NCBI RefSeq assembly: GCF_902506145.1
Contig: NZ_LR733519.1
Span: 2,299,451-2,363,450 of the forward strand
Source of the DNA: Burkholderia sp. 8Y
GTDB lineage: Bacteria; Pseudomonadota; Gammaproteobacteria; Burkholderiales; Burkholderiaceae
Direction of reading: 5' to 3'
DNA length: 64,000 nucleotides
Part shown: piece after piece, positions 49,751 through 58,844 of the stretch
Numbering within the stretch: position 1 is the stretch's first letter
Layout: every line of letters begins with the position of its first letter
Translations under genes and position numbers: made by a program
The notes under the pieces: model-generated
Told to the model about the DNA's origin: nothing
Seen by the model: only the letters and a program-made list of their open reading frames with translations
The model's database searches: none

Positions 49751-51314
49751 TCTCGGCCGCACCTTCCTGCAAAGCGTCGAGCGCAGCCCGAACGCGCTCG
49801 CGCTCGTCGATGGCGACCTGCAACTGACCTACGCGGCGTGGCATCGCGTGATCCTGAATGTCGCCGATGGCCTGCGCGCGCTCGGCGTGCGACGCGGCGA
49901 CCGGCTGCTCGTCGTGCTGCAAAACCGCTGGGAAATGGCGACGCTGCATTGGGCGGGACAGTTCGCGGGCATCGTGATCGTGCCGCTCAACTGGCGCGCG
50001 AAGCCGGAGGAAGTCGAGTACTGCGTGACCGACGCGGGCGTGAAGGCGATCGTCTACGAGCCCGTTTCCGCCGATGCCGTGATGCAGAGCGCGTCGGCGC
50101 AAAACCTGCCGCGCATCGGACTCGACGACGTCTCCGGCGGCACGATGCGCTTCGACGCGCTCATCGTCGAACAAGGAGGCGCCGAAGAAACGACGCACGC
50201 CACCGCCGACGACATCTCGCTCATCCTCTACACGTCCGGCACCACCGGCAAGCCGAAGGGCGTGCCGCGCCGTCACCGGCACGAACGCGCAGCCGCGCTC
50301 GCGCACGTCGCGCAGAACCTGTACCGGCGCGGCGAACGCACGCTCGGCGTGATGCCGCTCTATCACACGATGGGCGTGCGCTCGCTGCTCGCGATGGCGC
50401 TCGTCGATGGCGTCTTCGTCTGCGTGCGCCGCTGGAACGCGAAGCTCGCGCTGGAATCCATCGCGCGACACGGGCTAACGTGCCTCTATCTCGTGCCGAC
50501 GCTCTATCACGACCTGCTCGCCGACAGCGGTTTTGCGAGCACGGATACGTCGTCGGTCAGAAAGCTCGGCTTCGCGGGCGCGCCGATGAACGACGGCTTG
50601 CTCAAGCGCCTGTCGGCCGCGTTCGAGCCGGAGCTGTTCGTCAATCACTACGGCTCGTCCGAGGTCTACACGTTCAGCATCGACCAGGACGCGACCAAGA
50701 AGCCGGGCAGCGCGGGGCGCGCGGGCATCAACACGCGGCTGCGCGTGGTGATCCTCGACGCCGCGTCGCCCGACGAAACCGCCGCCGTCGGCGAGGAAGG
50801 CCAGATCATCGCGGACCTGCTCGGCGATGAAGCGTTCGAAGGCTACTGGAATCGCCCGGACGCGAACGCGAAGTCCTTGCGCGGCGGCTGGTACTTCACC
50901 GGCGACACCGGCTATTTCGACGCCGACGGCGACCTTTACGTGACCGGCCGCGTGGACGACATGATCATCAGCGGCGGAGAGAACATTTCGCCCGTGGATA
51001 TCGAATCGGTGCTCTCGCTGCATCCGGCCGTCGATGAAGTCGCGGTCGCGGGCGTGAAGGACGAGCGTTGGGGCCAGCGCGTGGTCGCGTTCATCAAGCG
51101 GCGCGAATACGTCGATGGCGAAGGTCTCGACGCCTGGTGCCGCCAGTCCGACCTCGTCAACTTCAAGCGCCCGCGCGACTACGTGTTCGTCGATGACATT
51201 CCGAAGTCGCCGGTCGGCAAGATCCTGCGCCGCAAGCTCTCGGCGGGGGAATACGTCGCCGACAACGCGCCGCTCGCGCCACGTATAGAAACCACTAAGG
51301 AGTCCTCTGAATGA
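49743..51314 (+). CDS. hmfD: 2-furoyl-CoA synthetase (HmfD), AMP-forming acyl-CoA ligase
   Basis: 523 residues. ANL-family motifs: YTSGTTGKPKGVP (A3), NHYGSSEVYTFS (A5), YFTGDTGYFDADG (A7), GRVDDMIISGGENISP (A8) and the C-terminal catalytic lysine in KSPVGKILRRKL (A10). It activates 2-furoate with ATP and CoA. It sits directly after the dehydrogenase subunits and overlaps the next gene by four bases, so the whole set is one operon. Confidence 0.9.
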   Translation: MLDLGRTFLQSVERSPNALALVDGDLQLTYAAWHRVILNVADGLRALGVRRGDRLLVVLQNRWEMATLHWAGQFAGIVIVPLNWRAKPEEVEYCVTDAGVKAIVYEPVSADAVMQSASAQNLPRIGLDDVSGGTMRFDALIVEQGGAEETTHATADDISLILYTSGTTGKPKGVPRRHRHERAAALAHVAQNLYRRGERTLGVMPLYHTMGVRSLLAMALVDGVFVCVRRWNAKLALESIARHGLTCLYLVPTLYHDLLADSGFASTDTSSVRKLGFAGAPMNDGLLKRLSAAFEPELFVNHYGSSEVYTFSIDQDATKKPGSAGRAGINTRLRVVILDAASPDETAAVGEEGQIIADLLGDEAFEGYWNRPDANAKSLRGGWYFTGDTGYFDADGDLYVTGRVDDMIISGGENISPVDIESVLSLHPAVDEVAVAGVKDERWGQRVVAFIKRREYVDGEGLDAWCRQSDLVNFKRPRDYVFVDDIPKSPVGKILRRKLSAGEYVADNAPLAPRIETTKESSE

Positions 51315-52117
51315 CTGATCTGAACCACCGCGCCCAGACCCTGCTGCAAGACCTCGACGGCTTTTCGGTCGAGATCGACGCCGAACGCGAGCGCGCCGAC
51401 ATCATCCTGCACCGGCCGCCGTTCAACGTCATTTCGATGCACGCGCGCGACCAGTTGCGCACCGTCTTCGAAGCACTCGAGGACGACGAGCGCGTGCGCG
51501 TGATCGTCGTGCGCGCGAACGGCGAGCATTTTTCGAGCGGCGGCGACATCAAGGGCTTCCTGGAAGCGTCGCCGGAACACGTGTCGAAGCTCGCGTGGAA
51601 TATCGCGGCGCCCGCGCGCTGCTCGAAGCCGGTGATCGCGGCCAATCGCGGTTTCTGCTTCGGCGTGGGCTTCGAGTTGTCGCTCGCGTGCGATTTCCGC
51701 ATCGTCACCGATACGACCTTTTACGCGCTGCCCGAACAGAAGCTCGGCCAGATTCCCGGCTCGGGCGGCTCGGCGCGCTTGCAGGCGATGGTCGGCATCG
51801 GCCGGACGAAGGACATCGTGATGCGCTCGCGCCGCATTCCCGGCAAGCAGGCGTACGAGTGGGGCATCGCGGTGGAGTGCGTGCCGGACGCCGAACTCGA
51901 AGCCAGGACGGATGCGCTCGTGGACGAGTTGCGCGCGTTCTCGCCGCTCGCCCAGCGCACCGCGAAGAAGCTCCTGAACGATTCGGAAGACGCGCCGCTT
52001 TCCATCGCGATCGAACTGGAAGGGCATTGCTACAGCCGCCTGCGCACGTCGGACGATTTCCGCGAAGGCGTTGAGGCGTTCCACGGCAAACGCAAGCCGG
52101 TGTTCCGCGGCTCCTGA
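51311..52117 (+). CDS. hmfE: 2-oxoglutaroyl-CoA hydrolase (HmfE), enoyl-CoA hydratase fold
   Basis: 268 residues, crotonase superfamily. The oxyanion-hole region reads GEHFSSGGDIKGFLEA, and the second loop GFCFGVGFELSLACDFRI. In the hmf pathway the hydroxylated furoyl-CoA opens to 2-oxoglutaroyl-CoA, which this enzyme hydrolyses to 2-oxoglutarate. ATGA overlap joins it to hmfD. The crotonase fold itself does not reveal substrate; the assignment is from cluster order. Confidence 0.88.
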   Translation: MTDLNHRAQTLLQDLDGFSVEIDAERERADIILHRPPFNVISMHARDQLRTVFEALEDDERVRVIVVRANGEHFSSGGDIKGFLEASPEHVSKLAWNIAAPARCSKPVIAANRGFCFGVGFELSLACDFRIVTDTTFYALPEQKLGQIPGSGGSARLQAMVGIGRTKDIVMRSRRIPGKQAYEWGIAVECVPDAELEARTDALVDELRAFSPLAQRTAKKLLNDSEDAPLSIAIELEGHCYSRLRTSDDFREGVEAFHGKRKPVFRGS

Positions 52118-52140
52118 TCACGCAGAAAAGGGAAGACGAC

Positions 52141-53880
52141 ATGAGACGCTTCGATTACGTGATCGTGGGCGGCGGTTCGGCGGGATGCGTGCTCGCGCAT
52201 CGGCTGTCGGCGTTGCCGTCGCTTAACGTCGCGCTGATCGAAGCGGGCGCGGACACGCCGCCGGGCGCGGTGCCGGAAGCCATTCTCGACAGCTACCCGA
52301 TGCCGGTGTTCTGCGGCGACACGTACATCTGGCCGGACCTGAAGGCGAAGGCCACGAAGGACGCCGCGCCGCGCGTGTACGAGCAGGGCCGGGTGATGGG
52401 CGGCGGGTCGAGCATCAACGTGCAGTCGGCCAATCGCGGATTGCCGCGCGACTACGACGATTGGGCGGCGACCGGCGCCGACGGCTGGGCGTGGCGCGAC
52501 GTGCTGCCGTACTTTCGCAAGCTGGAACGCGACCTCGACTTTCCCGGCGGCGAGCTGCACGGCGGCGACGGCCCGGTGCCGATCCGCCGCATCATGCCGA
52601 AGGACTGGCCGGCGTTCTGCCATGCGTTCGCGAAGGGCCTGCGGGCGCAGGGCGTCGCGGAGCTCAAAGACCAGAACGGCGAGTTCGGCGACGGCTTCTT
52701 TCCCGGCGCGTTCTCGAACGAGGACGACAAGCGCGTGTCCACGGCCATCGCCTATCTGGACGAAGCCACGCGCAAGCGTCCCAATCTCACGGTGTATTCG
52801 AAGCTGCGCGTTGAGCGCATTCTGATGGACGGCGCGGCGGCGCACGGCGTGATCGCGGTGGCCGAAAACGGCGAGCGCATGCGAATCGATGCCGACGAAG
52901 TCGTGCTGAGCGCGGGCGCGCTGCAATCGCCTGCGCTTCTGATGCGCGCCGGTATCGGCGATGCGCGCGAACTGGCGGCGCTCGGCATCGCGTGCGCGGT
53001 GGATCTGCCGGGCGTCGGACGCAATCTGCAGGATCATCCGTCGCTCACGTTCTGTCATTTTCTCGAGCCGCGCTTTCGCATGGCCCTCACGCGCCGCCGC
53101 GCGAGCATGATGGCCGCGCGCCTGAGTTCGGGCGTCGCGGGCTGTGACGAGTCGGACCTGTATCTGTCGAGCGCGACGCGCGCCGCATGGCATGCGCTCG
53201 GCAACCGCCTCGGGCTGTTCTTCCTGTGGTGCAACCGGCCGTATTCGCGCGGCCGTGTGCAACTGATATCGCCCGATGCTGCCGCCGCGCCGCGCGTCGA
53301 TCTCAATCTGCTCGACGACGAACGCGATGTCGAGCGGCTCGCTGTCGGCGTGCGAATGCTGGCGCGCATCGTGGAAGCGTCGGGTCTCGGCCGCGATGGA
53401 CGCGACTTCTTTCCGGCCGCGTTTTCGCCGCGCGTGAAGGCGTTGAGCCGTGTCGGCGAGGGCAACGCGCTTTTGACGTCCGCGCTTGGGCTGCTGCTCG
53501 ACACGCCCGCGCCGCTGCGCCGGATGATGATCGAACGCTTCTTCACGCGCGGCCTGAAGATGGGCGCGCTCCTCGCCGATGATCGCGCGCTCGCGGACTT
53601 CATTCGCGCGAACGTGTTCGGCGTGTGGCACGCGAGCGGCACCTGCCGCATGGGCGGCGCGCAGGACCGCGATGCCGTCACCGACGCGCAAGGGCGCGTG
53701 CACGGCGCGCGCGGCCTGCGCGTGGTCGATGCGTCGCTCATGCCGAAGCTGCCCTCGGCCAATACGAACATTCCGACCATCATGATCGCCGAGAAGATCG
53801 CCGACGCGATGGTCGCGGCGCGGCGCGGGCGTGCCGAACTCAGCATCTCGGGTTCACCGCCGCTCGCCGCCGCCCACTAA
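52141..53880 (+). CDS. hmfH: GMC-family furan alcohol/aldehyde oxidase (HmfH)
   Basis: 579 residues. The FAD fingerprint DYVIVGGGSAGCVLAHRL is at 5-22, followed by GGGSSINVQSANRG, and the GMC active-site pair H (VWHASGTCRMGG) and N (SANTNIPTIM) near the C-terminus. HmfH oxidises hydroxymethylfurfural and its acid stepwise to furandicarboxylate, and furfural to furoate, with oxygen. GGGAAGA precedes the ATG at 52141, 23 bases after hmfE. Related alcohol oxidases are possible, but the context is decisive. Confidence 0.88.
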   Translation: MRRFDYVIVGGGSAGCVLAHRLSALPSLNVALIEAGADTPPGAVPEAILDSYPMPVFCGDTYIWPDLKAKATKDAAPRVYEQGRVMGGGSSINVQSANRGLPRDYDDWAATGADGWAWRDVLPYFRKLERDLDFPGGELHGGDGPVPIRRIMPKDWPAFCHAFAKGLRAQGVAELKDQNGEFGDGFFPGAFSNEDDKRVSTAIAYLDEATRKRPNLTVYSKLRVERILMDGAAAHGVIAVAENGERMRIDADEVVLSAGALQSPALLMRAGIGDARELAALGIACAVDLPGVGRNLQDHPSLTFCHFLEPRFRMALTRRRASMMAARLSSGVAGCDESDLYLSSATRAAWHALGNRLGLFFLWCNRPYSRGRVQLISPDAAAAPRVDLNLLDDERDVERLAVGVRMLARIVEASGLGRDGRDFFPAAFSPRVKALSRVGEGNALLTSALGLLLDTPAPLRRMMIERFFTRGLKMGALLADDRALADFIRANVFGVWHASGTCRMGGAQDRDAVTDAQGRVHGARGLRVVDASLMPKLPSANTNIPTIMIAEKIADAMVAARRGRAELSISGSPPLAAAH

Positions 53881-53978
53881 CGATTTTTTTCAACCTCGAC
53901 AAGAGCACGCAAATAACAAACGTGCCTGCGACACGGGGGCGATCGAGAGACGGCCCGGTGACAAACTAGGAGATACAC

Positions 53979-55355
53979 ATGTCCGTAGCTGCACAAGACG
54001 GGGCCGCCGCGCTTCCGGTGAATCAGCGGCAGATCATGGGCGCGGTGCTGGCCTCGTGCATGGGCTGGGCGCTCGATCTGTTCGACCTCTTCGTGTTGTT
54101 GTACGTGGCGCCGGTAGTCGGGCGTCTCTTCTTCCCGTCCGAGCACGCGATGCTGTCGCTCGCGGCGGTGTATGCGTCGTTCGCGGTGACGCTGCTCATG
54201 CGTCCGCTCGGCTCCGCGCTCTTTGGCTCATACGCGGACCGCCACGGGCGCAAGGGCGCGATGATCTTCGCCGTGGTGGGCGTCGGTATTTCGACGGCGG
54301 CCTTCGGCGTGCTGCCGACGGTCGCGCAGGCCGGCCTCGTCGCGCCGATTCTTTTCCTGCTGCTGCGTCTCGTGCAGGGCGTGTTCGTCGGCGGCGTGGT
54401 GGCATCGACGCATACGATCGGCACGGAATCGGTCGCGCCGAAGTATCGCGGCGCGGTGTCGGGGCTGATCGGCGGCGGCGGCGCGGGTCTTGGCGCGTTG
54501 CTCGCATCGCTCACTTATCTGGCGATGTCGTCGCTCTTTCCCGGCGAGCTGTTCGATGCCTGGGGCTGGCGCTGCATGTTCTTCACCGGCATTCTGAGTT
54601 CGGTGCTCGGTCTGTTCGTGTTCAACAGCCTCGAGGAATCGCCGCTCTGGAAGAAGCTCGCGGCGGAGAAAGCGGCCAAGGCGGCGGCACAGATCAAGAC
54701 CGCGCCGGTCGAAGTGGTGCGCTCGCCCGTTCGCACGCTCTTTTCGCGTGACTATCGCGGCGTGCTGTTCGTGAACCTGCTGCTCACCATCGGCGGCGGC
54801 AGCGGCTATTACCTCACCTCGGGCTACCTGCCGACCTTTCTCAAGGTCGTGAGCCATGCGCCGAACGGCGCCGCCGCCGCGATCCTGATGATCTGCAGCG
54901 TCGCGGTGGTGGCGGCATCGGTCGCCGCGGGGCATCTGTCCACGTTCATCGGACGCAAGAGCGCGTTCGTGTGGATCGGCCTGATCCGTCTGGTCGCGCT
55001 GCCCGGACTGTTCCTGCTGTTGCCGACGGCGCAAAGCATCACGATGATCGGCGTGTACGCGGTGCTGCTTTCCGCGCTCGGCAGCGCGGGCTATGCGCCG
55101 ATTCTCATCTTCCTGAACGAACGCTTCCCGACCGCGATCCGCGCGACCGGCACCGGCCTGTCGTGGAACATCGGCTTCGCCATCGGCGGAATGATGCCGA
55201 CCTTCGTTTCGCTCGTCGCGAAGGACGCGAGCCAGTTGCCGTCGACGCTCGCGATCTTCGTCGGCGCCATCAGCGTGATCTTCCTCGTCGGCGCGTTCGT
55301 GGTGCCGGAGACGCTCGGCAAGCTCGAAAACGGCGCGGCGCGCAAGCCGTCCTGA
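53979..55355 (+). CDS. MFS transporter of the furan cluster (hmfT-like)
   Basis: 458 residues, 12 membrane helices, metabolite:H+ symporter (aromatic-acid) type. Motifs: GWALDLFDLFVLLY in helix 1, YADRHGRKGAMI in loop 2-3, and TESVAPKYRGAVSGLI after helix 4. It probably imports furoate or related acids. TAGGAGA precedes the ATG at 53979. A gap of 98 bases from hmfH may hold an internal promoter, but I see no clear one. Confidence 0.85.
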   Translation: MSVAAQDGAAALPVNQRQIMGAVLASCMGWALDLFDLFVLLYVAPVVGRLFFPSEHAMLSLAAVYASFAVTLLMRPLGSALFGSYADRHGRKGAMIFAVVGVGISTAAFGVLPTVAQAGLVAPILFLLLRLVQGVFVGGVVASTHTIGTESVAPKYRGAVSGLIGGGGAGLGALLASLTYLAMSSLFPGELFDAWGWRCMFFTGILSSVLGLFVFNSLEESPLWKKLAAEKAAKAAAQIKTAPVEVVRSPVRTLFSRDYRGVLFVNLLLTIGGGSGYYLTSGYLPTFLKVVSHAPNGAAAAILMICSVAVVAASVAAGHLSTFIGRKSAFVWIGLIRLVALPGLFLLLPTAQSITMIGVYAVLLSALGSAGYAPILIFLNERFPTAIRATGTGLSWNIGFAIGGMMPTFVSLVAKDASQLPSTLAIFVGAISVIFLVGAFVVPETLGKLENGAARKPS

Positions 55356-55427
55356 CACACGCAGTCACCGGCGGGCGCGCGATGAACGCGCCCGCATCGT
55401 CCGACAGAAAAACAGGAGACGCTCATC

Positions 55428-56126
55428 ATGAGATATGACGACGATGTTCGCGCGCGGTCCTACAAGTTTCGCGACGAATACGTTCAAGCGACGCCGTGGT
55501 GGTATCGCGGAGAGATGCATTTGGGCTTCACGCTCGTGTTCACGACGGCGGTAATCGTGTATTGCGCGGCGCAGCTTCACGCGCCGACGTTCGCGGAATG
55601 GCTCGCCGTCGTGCCGCTCTTTCTGTTCGGTAACTGGGCGGAATGGGCCGCGCATCGCTACGTGCTGCATCGTCCCACGAAGTACTTCAGCATGATCTAC
55701 AAGCGCCACTGCGCGGTGCATCATCGCTTCTTCACGCATGTGACGCTGGAATACAAGGGGCACAAGCACTGGCGCGCGCTGCTGTTTCCGCCGTTCGCGC
55801 CCGTGGCATTCGTGCTCGCCGCCGCGCCGCTCGCGTTGCTGATCGGCTTCGTGTTCTCGCGCAACGCAGGGTATATCGCACTCCTGACGATGGCTGCGTA
55901 TTACCTCATGTACGAAGGGCTGCACACGCTTTCGCACGTGACGGACAGCCCGTTTCTCGACCGCGTGCCCTTCATCAACACGGTGCGCCGCCTCCATGTG
56001 ACGCATCACGATCCCGAACAGATGGCGACGCAGAACTTCAATCTCACGTTCCCGATCTGCGACACGCTTTTCGGCACGCGCAGCGATGCGCCGCGCACGG
56101 TGCCAACGACATCGCGCCGCGGCTGA
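55428..56126 (+). CDS. Fatty-acid hydroxylase superfamily membrane protein
   Basis: 232 residues, four or more membrane helices. The eight-histidine pattern of membrane diiron hydroxylases is present: HRYVLH (HX4H), HCAVHH (HX3HH), HTLSH (HX3H) and HVTHH (HX2HH). Family members hydroxylate or desaturate lipids and sterols. AGGAG precedes the ATG at 55428, 72 bases after the MFS stop. It is the last plus-strand gene of the furan cluster and is not part of the described hmf pathway; its role may be membrane lipid adaptation to furan stress or it may be a bystander. Confidence 0.85.
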   Translation: MRYDDDVRARSYKFRDEYVQATPWWYRGEMHLGFTLVFTTAVIVYCAAQLHAPTFAEWLAVVPLFLFGNWAEWAAHRYVLHRPTKYFSMIYKRHCAVHHRFFTHVTLEYKGHKHWRALLFPPFAPVAFVLAAAPLALLIGFVFSRNAGYIALLTMAAYYLMYEGLHTLSHVTDSPFLDRVPFINTVRRLHVTHHDPEQMATQNFNLTFPICDTLFGTRSDAPRTVPTTSRRG

Positions 56127-56132
56127 TTCACG

Positions 56133-57050
56133 TCATGCGGATGGAGCCGGCGCGCCCGTGGTCACGCGCCGGATTTCTTCCGTGATGATCGCGATCAGCG
56201 CCTCTGCCGCCGGCCCGATGGGCCGCTTCGGATGCGTGACCTGAATGATGTGACGCACGATCGGCGGCGAGCCGATGGTGCGGGCGCGCAGCCGCCCTTC
56301 GTCCACCTTCGACTGCACGACGACGCGCGGCAGGATGGTCGCGACGTGCGTCTGCTCGACGAACTGCACGATCGTGCTGAGGAGATCAATCTCGAACTTC
56401 GGCTTGATGACGACATCGGCTGCCATGAGCGCGGCGTCCAGCGCCCCGCGCAGGCCGTTGCGCCGCGTCGGCAGCACGAGTTCGATATCGGACTGCGCGA
56501 CGAGGTCGATCGTCTCCGGCAAATCCGGCCCGTGCGCCGCGCTCGTCACGAGCACCATTTCTTCGACCAGCAACGGCTCGACATCGAGCGTGAGCCGGCC
56601 GCGCGGCTTGTTGATGATCGCCGCATCGAGCCGGCCGGATTCCACCGCGTCGATGAGTTGCGCGCTGAAGCCATCGGCGACCGATACTTCCACTTGCGGA
56701 TAGAGCGCGTCGAACCGCGCGAGCGATTCCGGCAGCACGCTTTGCGCTTCCGACGACACCATGCCGAGCGACACGCGCCCCGTCACGATGACATCGCGCC
56801 GGCTCAGATGCTCGCGCGCATGATCGATGTCGCGCATGATCGGCGTGTAGAGCCGGTACATGAGGCGCGCGGCTTCGGTCGGCGCCATGCCGTGCGGCCC
56901 GCGCTCGAAAAGCATCTGCCGCAGCTCCGTTTCGAGCTTCGCGATCTGCATGCTGAGTGCAGGCTGTGCGATATTGAGGCGCTTGGCCGCCCGCGTGACG
57001 GTGCCTTCCTCGAATAGCGCGATGAAATACTGGATCTGCTTCAGTTCCAT
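56133..57050 (-). CDS. LysR-family regulator of the furan cluster, copy 2 (hmfR-like)
   Basis: 305 residues. The start MELKQIQYFIALFEEGTVTR and the region INKPRGRLTL align directly with the LysR protein at 42016-42957, along the full length and with essentially no gaps. The N-terminal domain contains the standard helix-turn-helix. I chose the ATG at 57048-57050; the frame extends to 57131 without conservation. It is convergent with the fatty-acid hydroxylase gene, six bases apart. It is divergent from the GGEEF gene. With the first copy it brackets the whole cluster. Confidence 0.85.
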   Translation of the reverse strand: MELKQIQYFIALFEEGTVTRAAKRLNIAQPALSMQIAKLETELRQMLFERGPHGMAPTEAARLMYRLYTPIMRDIDHAREHLSRRDVIVTGRVSLGMVSSEAQSVLPESLARFDALYPQVEVSVADGFSAQLIDAVESGRLDAAIINKPRGRLTLDVEPLLVEEMVLVTSAAHGPDLPETIDLVAQSDIELVLPTRRNGLRGALDAALMAADVVIKPKFEIDLLSTIVQFVEQTHVATILPRVVVQSKVDEGRLRARTIGSPPIVRHIIQVTHPKRPIGPAAEALIAIITEEIRRVTTGAPAPSA

Positions 57051-57052
57051 AT

Positions 57053-57074
57053 GACAGCCGTGCGACAGCCGTGC
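57053..57074 (+). repeat. Two tandem copies of an 11-base unit before the LysR gene
   Basis: GACAGCCGTGC occurs twice, head to tail, starting three bases upstream of the LysR start codon at 57050, so it lies in the leader of that gene. Confidence 0.7.
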
Positions 57075-57199
57075 GGCGAAACGGACATGGTACCGCCGCG
57101 TGGCGCTCAACGGTTCCGCGCCCTTCAGCAATCGGCACCGCGGCCGTTAACTCCACGTATGAAATCGTCGTATCCAGCAGATATCAGGCAAGCGAGCGC

Positions 57200-58360
57200 A
57201 TGCATGTCGACCTCATCACCCTCTACGCTCTAGCGATCGGAACGCTTCTCGTCAGTTGCGGGATGACGTTCTGGGAGCATCACACGAACGCCGGGCGCAG
57301 CCGGGAACTGAAGATTCTCGCGGCGGGGTACGGCACGCTCGCGATCGGCTGCGCGGCGGCGTCGTTCAGACACGCCGTGCCCGGCGTGTGGGGCTCGGCG
57401 TTGAGCAACCTCGTCATCGAAGCGGGGTATCTGCTGATCCTGCACGGCGTCGCGGCGTTGAGCGGGCGGCGCTATCGCGCATTCTCGATTGGCCTGCTTG
57501 CGGTGCAGGCGCTCGCGTGGGCGATCGGCGGCGTGCGCGGGCAGGAAACCGTGTGGAGCTATGCGAGCGCGCTTTCCATCGCCGCCGTCGCCGCGATGAC
57601 CTCGCGCGAGCTGCTGCGCAGCGACCGGATGCACTGGGGACAGGCGCGGCGCATCACGCTGATCGTGTGCGGCGCGCATGCGCTGCTCTATGCCGCGCGC
57701 GCCTGCATTCTGCCGTGGATGGCGGCGCTCGGCACGCCGCTTCTCATGATGATCGCGAAGATCACGATGTACGAGGGCGTGCTCTACTCCGTCCTTCTGC
57801 CGATGACGCTGCTTCGGCTCGTCCGCGACGAGGCGCACGCGCAGCTTCTACAGCAATCGCAGACGGACTATCTGACGGGACTCGGCAATCGCCGCTCATT
57901 CTTCGAGGAAGGCGGGCGCACGGCTGCCGGGCGCGAGGTGTCGGTGCTTGCCATCGACCTGGACCACTTCAAGACGATCAATGACCGATACGGCCATCAG
58001 GCCGGCGACGAAGTGCTGAAGTCGTTCGCGAACATCGCGCGAACGGTGCTCGGGCCGGATGCGATCCTCGCGCGCATCGGCGGCGAGGAGTTCGCGGCGG
58101 TGCTCGCCGGGCCGCATAGCGGTCGCGCGAAAGAGCTCGCGCAGCATGTCGTCGAACGCTTCGCCGCGGCGACGTCTCGCGGTGCGAACGGCGCGGAACT
58201 TCGCGCGACGGTCAGCATCGGGCTCGCGCAGTCGGGCACGCCTGCGAGCGCGCTCGCCGATGTGCTCGGCGCGGCAGACCGGGCGCTGTATGCCGCGAAG
58301 GCGGGCGGCGGGAACCGCGTGGAAGTGGGCCGGCTGGCAGAATGCGCAGTCGCGGCGTGA
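57200..58360 (+). CDS. Membrane diguanylate cyclase (GGEEF)
   Basis: 386 residues. About six or seven membrane helices fill residues 1-200, a MASE-like sensor. The GGDEF domain (about 218-375) has DYLTGLGNRRSFFEEG, DLDHFKTINDRYGHQAGD and the signature GGEEF, with the full C-terminal ALYAAKAGGGNRVE helix. It should make cyclic di-GMP from GTP. The I-site RxxD before GGEEF is absent (GPDAILARIGGEEF). The ATG at 57200 is chosen; residues before it in the open frame are not membrane-like. It is divergent from the second LysR of the furan cluster. Confidence 0.9.
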   Translation: MHVDLITLYALAIGTLLVSCGMTFWEHHTNAGRSRELKILAAGYGTLAIGCAAASFRHAVPGVWGSALSNLVIEAGYLLILHGVAALSGRRYRAFSIGLLAVQALAWAIGGVRGQETVWSYASALSIAAVAAMTSRELLRSDRMHWGQARRITLIVCGAHALLYAARACILPWMAALGTPLLMMIAKITMYEGVLYSVLLPMTLLRLVRDEAHAQLLQQSQTDYLTGLGNRRSFFEEGGRTAAGREVSVLAIDLDHFKTINDRYGHQAGDEVLKSFANIARTVLGPDAILARIGGEEFAAVLAGPHSGRAKELAQHVVERFAAATSRGANGAELRATVSIGLAQSGTPASALADVLGAADRALYAAKAGGGNRVEVGRLAECAVAA

Positions 58361-58439
58361 TGAGGGTGCGGGTTGCGTGGAGGTTCTTCAGCGGAAGTCC
58401 CTATAATCCCCGCTTCGCACCTGCATCAACGGAATTTCG

Positions 58440-58769
58440 ATGGACGTTTTGTGGAAAGGCATCCTCGGCGGCCTTGTGACGGCTTTGATCGCGATGGCAT
58501 CTAAACGGGGCAACGTGCTTCCCGGCATCCTGCCGCTTGCGCCTACGTTCGCGATCATCGCGCTGCTCGCGGTAGGCGCCAAGGGCGACGCCGGCGGTTT
58601 CAGGACCGCATGTCTCTCCGGCGCGCGCACCATTCCCGCCTATCTCGTGTTTCTGGGTACGTGCTACGTCCTCGTGCATGTCGTGGACTACCGGCTGGCG
58701 ATCATCGGCGGACTGGCCGCGTGGCTCGTCGCGGCGCTGACGATCTTCCTCGCGCCGCGCTTCTTCTAG
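58440..58769 (+). CDS. glpM: GlpM-family membrane protein
   Basis: 109 residues, almost wholly hydrophobic, with four membrane helices: about 4-20, 28-47, 62-82 and 85-105. The sequence PLAPTFAIIALLAVG after a NVLPGILPL stretch is typical of GlpM, a small protein linked to alginate production in Pseudomonas but of unknown mechanism. A TATAAT lies at 58402-58407 upstream. It converges on the catalase gene across a hairpin. Confidence 0.8.
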   Translation: MDVLWKGILGGLVTALIAMASKRGNVLPGILPLAPTFAIIALLAVGAKGDAGGFRTACLSGARTIPAYLVFLGTCYVLVHVVDYRLAIIGGLAAWLVAALTIFLAPRFF

Positions 58770-58796
58770 CCGCGCGCAGTCGGCCCGAGGCGCCTG

Positions 58797-58822
58797 CGCC
58801 CAGTGCAAGGAAGCACTGGGCG
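58797..58822. terminator. Hairpin between convergent glpM and catalase genes
   Basis: A perfect ten-pair stem (58797-58806 with 58813-58822) around the loop AAGGAA sits between the two stop codons. There is no T tract, so this is a probable but non-canonical bidirectional terminator. Confidence 0.5.
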
Positions 58823-58844
58823 ACCGCCCCAGACCACTCATGGA

